From Apostichopus japonicus (taxonomy: Eukaryota; Echinodermata; Holothuroidea; Aspidochirotida; Stichopodidae), in contig NC_092576.1 in assembly GCF_037975245.1 (NCBI RefSeq), positions 20,585,611 to 20,649,610 of the forward strand: a DNA stretch of 64,000 nt. The letters are read 5' to 3'. The notes beneath the pieces are model-generated. The model did not search any database and was not told the origin of the DNA. It saw nothing but the letters and a program-made list of their open reading frames with translations. Made by a program: the position numbers and the translations under genes. Shown here piece after piece: positions 1 through 10,100 of the stretch (within the stretch, counting starts at the first letter, position 1; every line of letters begins with the position of its first letter).

Positions 1-177
1 TGCTTAGATGCAACTTACAAGGCCTGGGAAATGCATTTCCAGCAATCTGGGAGGCATTTTCGGCCAAAATATTCTTGTACGCTTCGCGCCAACTTATGGT
101 GGCGCTACGCTGAGATAGTTTGCTACAGCTGCTACAGTTTTCGCCCCTCCCTTGGCAAATTCCTCACTACGCCCCTG
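1..177 (+). mobile_element. hAT-like non-autonomous element, left end outside window
   Basis: The right terminus ends in CCTTGGCAAATTCCTC followed by ACTACGCCCCTG, nearly identical to the right end of the complete element at 34670-34999, whose TIR and TSD are visible. Positions 14-117 carry the recurrent core of this window (GGCCTGGGAA..., CTGGGAGGC..., GCGCCAAC..ATGGTGGCGC, TTAGATAGT-like end, here GAGATAGT). No coding capacity is seen; the 63-codon open frame across it is incidental. The family (hAT) is inferred from the relatives with 8-bp TSDs. Confidence 0.65.
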
Positions 178-875
178 CTGTTGAAACATACTCAACTGCC
201 CTTGCAGCACATTTCAAAATAAGGAGGATCATATAAACAGCTCTAAAGTAGTCTCATACCTCAGAAGACAAGCTACTTCCTTGAAAGATGTAAGACATAT
301 TCATCATTCACCATGTTATTTCACTTAATCTTTCCAGAGAGAGGCAAAAATTATGGGATATCATTGTTGGCTCAGGAAATATCAGAACCATCAATGTATA
401 CAACATAACATTTAAGGAATGATGTTACAATCACTCAAATATGACATACCAAATATTAGACTAATTAACCCTGTGGTAGCTCTTTTAATAATCTGTACTT
501 TATCAATTGACAGAGATGGTATGATAATTCAATAATTTAAGAACACATAAAGGACAGAAGTTATGTCTTCAACTATATCATAAGTTAGTCTTTCATTGAT
601 ACTATAACTACACTTAAATCTCAAAACTGAAAAACAAAATTCATATATGCTACATTCTATAACACATACGATTTTTTAGGTCTCATATTATTCACCAAAA
701 TCAGAAAACAGCATTCTACGAAACGAAACCAACAAAATGGAGCTATAGTGGCTATTGTTTAGCAGTCATAAACTCCACATCTGCAATGTACAAAAAACTG
801 GGACGGTGACTCACACACGGTCCACAAAATAGTTCCCTTTGTAAAGCAAGCTGTCTGCAGTGTTCAAAGATAGAT
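178..875. other. Downstream flank / possible 3' UTR of the FBXO30-like gene
   Basis: AT-rich sequence immediately downstream (on the minus strand) of the stop codon at 876-878. It probably contains the 3' UTR of the minus-strand gene, but I see no unambiguous AATAAA on that strand and no other feature. Confidence 0.4.
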
Positions 876-1190
876 CTACTGACCATTGTTCAGATCTGAA
901 TCTGATAGCTGATGACCATTACTCATTTCTTGCTCAGCTTGACCATTACTCATTTCTTGCTCAGCTTGACCATTACTCATTTCTTGCTCAGCTTGACCAT
1001 TACTCATTTCTTTCTCGGCTTTACTCGGTTTTCTTTTACGGGAAGCGGCTTCTTTGCCCATTACTTGAACTTTGTCAGGGTAACTACAGCGGACATTGTA
1101 AGGACATGTTCTCAGATGTTGACCAATGGGAGCATAGTCCTCAAACCCCCAGGAATGCACTGGAGTAAACGAAGTACTGTAAAGCCATGT
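876..1190 (-). CDS. FBXO30-like: FBXO30-like terminal exon with repeated nonapeptide tail
   Basis: 315 nt including TAG at 878-876; acceptor TATTTTCCAG at 1200-1191. The sequence begins TWLYSTSFTPVHSWGFEDY and continues through HLRTCPYNV, matching the C-terminal block of FBXO30 (STAF..VNEWKFADI..HLKKCSYNV). After it comes a basic segment and four AEQEMSNGQ-type nonapeptide repeats replacing the usual C-terminus. Confidence 0.85.
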   Translation of the reverse strand, partial: TWLYSTSFTPVHSWGFEDYAPIGQHLRTCPYNVRCSYPDKVQVMGKEAASRKRKPSKAEKEMSNGQAEQEMSNGQAEQEMSNGQAEQEMSNGHQLSDSDLNNGQ

Positions 1191-4100
1191 CTGGAAAATA
1201 AAAATGTTTAAGGAAAGTTACAAAATGACAGGCTGAGATCTCTAATCAATTTGAAACAAACATCCCAACCATACGTCAACTCAGGAGACAACACAGTAAC
1301 AGCACAGGATATATAATAAAGGGAAAAGGCTCAGGAGACTAAAACACAGTAACAGCACAGGATATATAATAAAGGGAAAAGGCTCAAGAGACTAAAACAC
1401 AGTAACAGCACAGGATATATATGATAAAGGGAAAAGGCTCAGGAGACAAGACACAGTAAGAGCACAGGATATATAATAAAGGGAAAAGGCTCAGGAGACT
1501 AAATCACAGTAACAGCACAGGATATATAATAAAGGCAAAAGGCTCAGGAGACAAGACACAGTAACAGCACAGGATATATAATAAAGGGAAAAGGCTCAGG
1601 AGACTAAAACACAGTAACAGCACACGATATATAATAAAGGGAAAAGGCTCAAGAGACTAAAACACAGTAACAGCACAGGATATATATGATACAGGGAAAA
1701 GGCTCAGGAGACAAGACACAGTAAGAGCACAGGATATATAATAAAGGGAAAAGGCTCAGGAGACTAAATCACAGTAACAGCACAGGATATATAATAAAGG
1801 CAAAAGGCTCAAGAGACTAAAACACAGTAACAGCACAGGATATATAATAAAGGGAAAAGGCTAACAGTAACAGCACAGGATATATAATAAAGGGAAAAGG
1901 CTCAGGAGACTAAAACACAGTAACAGCAGAGGATATATAATAAAGGGAAAAGGCTAACAGTAACAGCACAGGATATATAATAAAGGGAAAAGGCTCAGGA
2001 GACTAAAACACAATAACAGCACAGGATATATCATAAAGGGAAAAGGCTCAGGAGACTAAAACACAGTAACAGCACAGTATATATCATAAAGGGAAAAGGC
2101 TAACAGTAACAGCACAGGATATATAATAAAGGGAAAAGGCTCAGGAGACTAAAACACAGTAACAGCACAGGATATATCATAAAGGGAAAAGGCTAACAGT
2201 AATAGCACAGGATATATAATAAAGGGAAAAGGCTCAGGAGATTAAAACACAGTAACAGCACAGGATATATAATAGAGGAAAAAGGCTCAGGAGACTAAAA
2301 CACAGTAATAGCACAGGATATATCATAAAGGGAAAAGGCTAACAGTAACAGCACAGGATATATAATAAAGGGAAAAGGCTCAGGAGACTAAAACACAGTA
2401 ACAGCACAGGATATATAATAGAGGAAAAAGGCTCAGGAGACTAAAACACAGTAACAGCACATGATATATCATAAAGGGAAAAGGCTCAGGAGATTAAAAC
2501 ACAGTAACAGCACAGGATATATAATAGAGGAAAAAGGCTCAGGAGACTGAAACACAGTAACAGCACAGGATATATAATAAAGGGAAAAGGTTGGCAAGCA
2601 AAAGGTTAGCTAGATTTGTGAACGTTTTGGATGAAGTGCATGAGAATCAAAGTTTAACTATTGAAAAGAAATCATATCTTGAAATGAGTTTCCCTTCAAC
2701 AGGAGTAAGAGGGTGTTCATCAGTGTTGTAACAGCATCGTCCTCATTCCCTTTTCAAAATTAGGCTAAACTAACCAAGAAAGAAAACTGGTTTTCTGGCA
2801 TTGTCTTGACAGTTTTCACTTTATTTGGTAAGTCATATCTCAGTCAGTGTTTTCAGGAATGTCTACAAGTGCTTTCAAAGTTAACAAACTATCATCCAAT
2901 CAAAACCCACCAGGCTTAGTGATAGTCTGCAACTTATACACAATAAGATTGAATGTACCATCTCATACAAGACTTAAAAGTTTGACCTCAAGTGACATTG
3001 ACCTCCGGTGAAAACAACAGAATTATCTGCTAAGGTGCATCCACAAGCAAGCTATGAAGTTCATCCATTTCCTTTTGAAGTTCTCATGTTTACAAAGTAT
3101 CCACAGTTTGACATCTGCTGACCACATAAGAATTCCACTGAAAGCAAAAAGGTGCATCTACATGAAGTTAAACCACCATGAACTTTTTGAGCTATGTTTG
3201 CAAAGGTGTCTGACACACATATGCACACAAATAATACAAAACTGCCTTATTGTGTCTGTTACAGTAACAATGAGAGCTGTCGATCCTCTATTTATGATTA
3301 TACATCTTGTTCATTCATTTTTAATTTCATCTTTATTTCTTGTTAAAACATTTACACCTATTCCTCTCAGTGTCTCATAGATCCAGGGTACGACCTCACT
3401 TTGATGCTGCCATTTACTCATGTACTCATTTACCAAACAATGTGAAAGTTGTCACAAACTGCAACTCATTTAAGAAACATTTCATGTGCTCAAGAGACAT
3501 TGACCTCTTTGGTAAAGCAGAAATAATATTATCAACTTCATTGTGTATGTCCAATTTAACCTTGAAAGGGTGGAACTTCATTACACTATTTACAATTTAA
3601 CTAATTAACACAAACTGAAAATGTTTCACGGAAGCACAACTTACATTCTTTAGTTATATCTGCAGAGATGGTCTTTCACACAAGGAATGTTTTTGTTTTT
3701 GTTTTCTTTTCATTGTTTTAGTAAATTTTACAACTAAACTGTACCATATGGTCAGGATAAGCATGAAATTTGGCATTGTTTTTAGCAAACCAATTTACTG
3801 GTAATTCAAATGAAGAACAAGCATAGTAGCATCTGTACAACACTGTGAATGTAATTACACACTAAGTGCTATGGACTTCACAAACTAACTGGTACTAAAG
3901 TAGCAAAAGACCAAGGAAGGAATAACTTTGAGCTTGAGGATTTTATTATATAATGAGACAGTTGTACAAGCAAGAAAATGATTCCTTTGCTCTTTTTCAA
4001 TGTTAATTTCTTTCTTCCACAACATATGATACTCATCAGGTCCTATCTCATCTATTATGAAATATTATCTGTATGACTTACATATGAGAAATTTATCTGA

Positions 4101-7100
4101 GTTTGAATTACTGCTATGTTCATGTCAGCAAAGCAGAAGTCAGTCCTGATGGACAAGGTAAGTCAAAGGAGCAGATATATAACAACCATGAAGAAGAATT
4201 GAAGGGAACCTCACACTCACATATCACTCTCAGAGATAAGAGGGTTTAAAAAGTTCAAAAGACCCCATTCAATCTAATCAGTCTTGCCATCACCATACTC
4301 ATTCCTTCCCCACCATTCAGTGTGTGTATCCTGTAAGCACCCATCCCATCAGTGCGTGTATCCTGTAAGCACCCACCCCGTCCGTGTGTGAAAACTGTAG
4401 GCCCCAACCCATCAGTGTGTGTATGATGTAGGCCCCCACTACTTCAGTGTGTGCATGCTGTAAGCACCCTCCCTTCAGTGTGTGCATGCTGTAGGCACCC
4501 ATACCTTCAGTGTGTGCATTCTTTAGGCAACCAGCTTTTTAGTGTGTGCATGCATGCTGTAAGCACCCACCCCTTCAGTGTGTTCATGCTGTATCAGTGT
4601 GTGTATGCTGTAGGCACCCACCACATCCTTCAGAGTGTGCATGTTTTAGGCTCCCACCTTTTTAGTGTATGCATGCATGCTGTAAGCACCCCCCCATGAA
4701 TGTGTGCATTCTGTGAGTACCCCACCCGTTCAGTGTGTGCATGCTTTAGGCCCCAGTGCATACAGTGTGTGCATGCTGTAAGCACCCACCCCTTCGGTGT
4801 GTGCATCCTGTAAGTACCCACCCCTTCAGTGTGTGCATGCTATAGGCACCCGCCCCTTCAGTGTGTGTATGATGTAGGCCCCCACTACTTCAGTGTGTGC
4901 ATGCTGTAAGCACCCTCCCTTCAGTGTGTGCATGCTGTAGGCACCCAACCCATCAGTGTGTGCATCCTGTATGTACCCATACCTTCAGTGTGTGCATTCT
5001 TTAGGCAACCAGCTTTTTAGTGTGTGCATGCATGCTGTAAGCACCCACCCCTTCAGTGTGTTCATGCTGTATCAGTGTGTGTATGCTGTGGGCACCCACC
5101 ACATCCTTTAGAGTGTGCATGTTTTAGGCTCCCACCTTTTTAGTGTGTGCATGCATGCTGTAAGCACCCCCCATCAATGTGTGCATTCTATGAGTACCCC
5201 CCCTTCAGTGTGTGCATGCTGTAAGCATCCACCCGTTCAGTGTGTGCATGCTTTAGGTCCCAGTGCATACAGTGTGTGTATGCTCTAGGCCCCAACCCAT
5301 TTGTGCATGCTGTAAGCACCCGCCCCCCTTTAGTGTGTGCATGATATAGGAACCCATTCCTTCAGAGTGTGCATGTTTTAGGTGCCCACCTTTTTAGTGT
5401 GTGCATGCATGCTGTAAGCACCCCCCCCCCCTTCAGTGTGTGCATGCTGTAAGCACCCACCCGTTCAGTGTGTGCATGCTTTAGGCCCCAGTGCATACAG
5501 TATGTGGCATGATGTAAGCACCCATCCCTTCAGTGTGTGAATGCTGTAGGCTCCCACCCCTTCAAATGTGTGCATGTTTTAAGCACCCACCCCTTCAGTG
5601 TGTGCATGCTGTAAGAACCCACCCCTTCAGTGTGAGAATGCTACAGCCACCCATCACTTCAGTGTGTTCATGCTATAGGCACCCACCCCTTCAGTGTGTG
5701 CATTCTGTAGGCACCCACCCCTTCAGTGTGTGCATGCTATAGGCACCCATCCCTTCAGTGTGTGCATGCTGTAAGCACCCATCCCTTCAGTGTGTGCATG
5801 GTGTAAGCACCCATCCCTCCAGTGTGTGCATGCTGTAGGCACCCATCCCCTCAGTGTGTGCATGCTATAGGTGCCCACCCCTTCAGTGTGTGAATGCTAT
5901 AGGCACCCACCCCTTCAGTGTGTGCATGCTGTAAGCACCCATCCCTTCAGTGTGTGCATGGTGTAAGCACCCATCCCTCCAGTGTGTGCATGCTGTAGGC
6001 ACCCATCCCCTCAGTGTGTGCATGCTATAGGTGCCCACCCCTTCAGTATGTGAATGCTATAGGCACCCACCCCTTTAGTGTGTGCATGCTGTAAGCACCC
6101 ATACCTTCAGTGTGTGCATGGTGTAAGCACCCATCCCTCCAGTGTGTGCATGCTGTAGGCACCCATCCCCTCAGTGTGTGCATGCTACAGGTGCCCACCC
6201 CTTCAGTGTGTGCATGCTGTAAGCACCCAACCCTTCAGTGTGTGCATGATAAAGGCACCCACCCCTTCAGGGTGCATGCTACAGGCACCCACCCTTTCAG
6301 TGTGTGCATGCTGTAGGCACCTACCCCTTCAGTGTGTGGATGCTATAGGCACCCATCCCTTCAGTGCGTGTATCCTGTAAGCACCCACCCCGTCCGTGTG
6401 TGAAAACTGTAGGCCCCATCCCTTCAGTGTGTGTATGCTATAGGCACCCACCCCTTCAGAGTGTGCATGCTATAGGCACCCACCCCTTCAGTGTGTGCGT
6501 TCTGTCTCCACCCCTTCAGTGCTATAGGCACCCATCCCTTCAGTGTGTGCATGCTGTAAGCACCCATCCCTTCAGTGTGTGCATGGTGTAAGCACCCATC
6601 CCTCCAGTGTGTGCATGCTGTAGGCACCTATCCCCTCAGTGTGTGCATGCTATAGGCGCCCACCTCTTCAGTGTGTGAATGCTATAGGCACCCACCCCTT
6701 CAGTGTGTGCATGCTGTAAGCACCCATCCCTACAGTGTGTGCATGTTGTAAGCACCATCCCTCCAGTGTGTGCATGCTGTAGGCTCCCATCCCCTCAGTG
6801 TGTGCATGCTATAGGCACCCACCCCTTCAGTGTGTGCATGCTGTAAGCACCCATCCCTTCAGTGTGTGCATGGTGTAAGCACCCATCCCTCCAGTGTGTG
6901 CATGCTGTAGGCACCCATCCCCTCAGTGTGTGCATGCTATAGGTGCCCACCCCTTCAGTATGTGAATGCTATAGGCACCCACCCCTTCAGTGTGTGCATG
7001 CTGTAAGCACCCATACCTTCAGTGTGTGCATGGTGTAAGCACCCATCCCTCCAGTGTGTGCATGCTGTAGGCACCCATCCCCTCAGTGTGTGCATGCTAC

Positions 7101-10100
7101 AGGTGCCCACCCCTTCAGTGTGTGCATGCTGTAAGCACCCAACCCTTCAGTGTGTGCATGATAAAGGCACCCACCCCTTCAGGGTGCATGCTACAGGCAC
7201 CCACCCTTTCAGTGTGTGCATGCTGTAGGCACCTACCCCTTCAGTGTGTGGATGCTATAGGCACCCATCCCTTCAGTGCGTGTATCCTGTAAGCACCCAC
7301 CCCGTCCGTGTGTGAAAACTGTAGGCCCCATCCCTTCAGTGTGTGTATGCTATAGGCACCCACCCCTTCAGAGTGTGCATGCTATAGGCACCCACCCCTT
7401 CAGTGTGTGCGTTCTGTCTCCACCCCTTCAGTGCTATAGGCACCCATCCCTTCAGTGTGTGCATGCTGTAAGCACCCATCCCTTCAGTGTGTGCATGGTG
7501 TAAGCACCCATCCCTCCAGTGTGTGCATGCTGTAGGCACCCATCCCCTCAGTGTGTGCATGCTATAGGCGCCCACCTCTTCAGTGTGTGAATGCTATAGG
7601 CACCCACCCCTTCAGTGTGTGCATGCTGTAAGCACCCATCCCTACAGTGTGTGCATGTTGTAAGCACCATCCCTCCAGTGTGTGCATGCTGTAGGCTCCC
7701 ATCCCCTCAGTGTTTGCATGCTATAGGTGCCCACCCTTTCAGTGTGTGCATGCTGTAAGCACCCACCCCTACAGTGTGTGCATGATAAAGGCTTCCACCC
7801 CTTCAGGGTGCATGCTATAGGCACCCACCCTTCAGTGTGTGGATGCTATAGGCACCCATCCCCTCAGTGTGTGTATCCTGTAAGCACCCACCCCATCTGT
7901 GTGTGAAAACTGTAGGCCCCATCCCGTCAGTGTGTGTATGCTATAGGCACCCACCCCTTCAGTGTGTGCATGCTATAGGCACCCACCCCTTCAGTGTGTG
8001 CGTTCTGTAAGCACCCACCCCTTCAGTGTGTGTATGCTATAGGCACCCATCCCTTCAGTGTGTGCATGCTATAGGCACCCACCCCTTCAGTGTGTGCATG
8101 TTTTAAGCACCCAGCCCTTCAGTGTGTGCATGCTGTAAGCACCCATCCCTTCAGTGTGTGCATGGTGTAAGCACCCAGCCCTTCAGTGTGTGCATGCTGT
8201 AAGCACCCATCCCTTCAGTGTGTGCATGCTGTAGGCACCCACCCCTTCAGTGTGTGCATGCTATAGGCACCCACTCCTTCAGTGTGTGCATGCTGTAAGC
8301 ACCCATCCCTTTAGTGTGTGCATGGTGTAAGCACCCATCCCTCCAGTGTGTGCATGCTGTAAGCACCCATCCCTTCAGAGTGTGCATGCTATAGGCACCC
8401 ATCCCTTCAGTGTGTGCATGCTATGGGCACCCACCCCCTTCAGTGTATGCATGCTGTAGGCACCCACCCCTTCAGTGTGTGTACAGCTCCAATCAGTCAA
8501 AACATCAATGAACGTATTTTGACAAACCTTGTATGATATCTGCCAACCTGTAGGGTGCTTCTCCCACAGTAGAACAACCATGCCTCTCTCCTCTAAAAGA
8601 CTGCTACAGACCTGTCGAAGAAGTTTAGAGGCCATTGCAGCATTGTTCATTGAAAAGGAGTCTAGAAATCTAAATAAGTACTGCAGCAGTTCAAAGGGGA
8701 GTCTGCTTAAATAGTCGAAATGGATCTCTCCTTCAGACCCTTGACCATTAACACAATCAACATCAACAGCATCAACATCAACATCAGCAGCACTAGCAGC
8801 ATCAGCAGCAGCTTGTTGCTCCTTTGTAGCACCATCCATCCGAAGCCCAAAGCTCTCTAGTTTTTGACTGTGGATAATCTTAGCTCCATGAACACCAGGG
8901 TAAAACCTTCGTTGTGAGTATGTACAGCCATACGGTGCCAAGGGACAGCGCTGTTCTAGCCATCCATTGAGACCTCCATGGATATCACTGTGCACATTCT
9001 TAAAATGGTTAGCAAATTCATCCCTCCTGAACTCCTGTGAAAAAGACAAATCAGTGTCATTTAATTGTAATAAACTGCCCTAAGTAATGCATATATATTG
9101 TAGTAAACATAAACCACTTATAAACACTCCATACACAATACTGTACCATCAATAATGTGGAAGGAAATCAACTCTTCAGTTATAATTCAGACCAGCCTGG
9201 TGTCATTTAAATGAGGCACATCGGCAGATAAGGTATTACATTGTCCATATCTGCACCAGTAGAGAGTACAAATAGGAGGCTGTATTAACATGGCTTTCAG
9301 ACTATGTTTTACTTTTCCAAATCTATTGGACCAGATTATAGAGGATTTAGTGTTAAACATATCTTTAACATTTTTACCTTCAGTTTTTATATGGACATGC
9401 ATGATCCTTTGAATGTCTTAGAAAGAGTAGAAAATACAAATTCTTACAAGAGAAAGAGAAACATAAAAATAAATAATCCGAACATTCCTTCACCTCAGGG
9501 AATGTAGTTTACAAAGTCTGTAGCAGCACAAACATACACTGGCTGACATAACACCTGTTCTGTCTTGGTGCCTTACCTTAAGTGGAATTACAAGAGAAAC
9601 TACTGTATCTTTGTACAGTGAGGGCATAAACAACCTTTATAAAAGAAGCTAGACTTTAATGCTAGAAGTGCTCAGCTGTCTAAAATTCTTTTTTTTTCTG
9701 GCGAATGATCTAGATACTGGAGCTGATAAATCAGTTCACCAGGTCGATTATGTTCACCAGGTGAGATTACTGTACCTGAGCACACAGGAATGTATACATT
9801 GAATCTGGTTTGGTCTGGTATCTGGTGATGGACTCCATAGATAGGTCCAAGCCTAGAGAGTTCTTGCCAAAGCTAGACAGGCATGTTTGTGGTTGAATCA
9901 CTAGTAATTTGGCATATCCTCTAGACGGTGCTGCAGAAAGGTCACCTGTGGTAGAAGAAGTGACAAACAGGGCCGGAGGATGGAAGTCCATGTCACTACT
10001 ACTGGCAGAAGAAGAATGTTGAGATGTGGGGCTTGCTTGAAGGTTCTGAAAGTGAAAGAAACAGAGAAAACTGAGAAAGAGTAGGTAATAACTGTAAAAT

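Noticed and set aside
4317-8480. Many 60-80 codon open frames rich in CMLQVPTPSVC-like text
   Set aside because: Products of the 32-bp minisatellite on both strands, duplicated by the 912-bp repeat.
4316-8480. CRISPR-like array
   Set aside because: Units are contiguous 32-bp tandem repeats with no unique spacers, in a eukaryotic intron.
8485-8528. Alternative donor at 8484 extending the F-box exon
   Set aside because: It leaves phase 1, which would put the last exon out of its conserved frame. The donor after ISYK at 8528 gives a phase-0 join that matches FBXO30.
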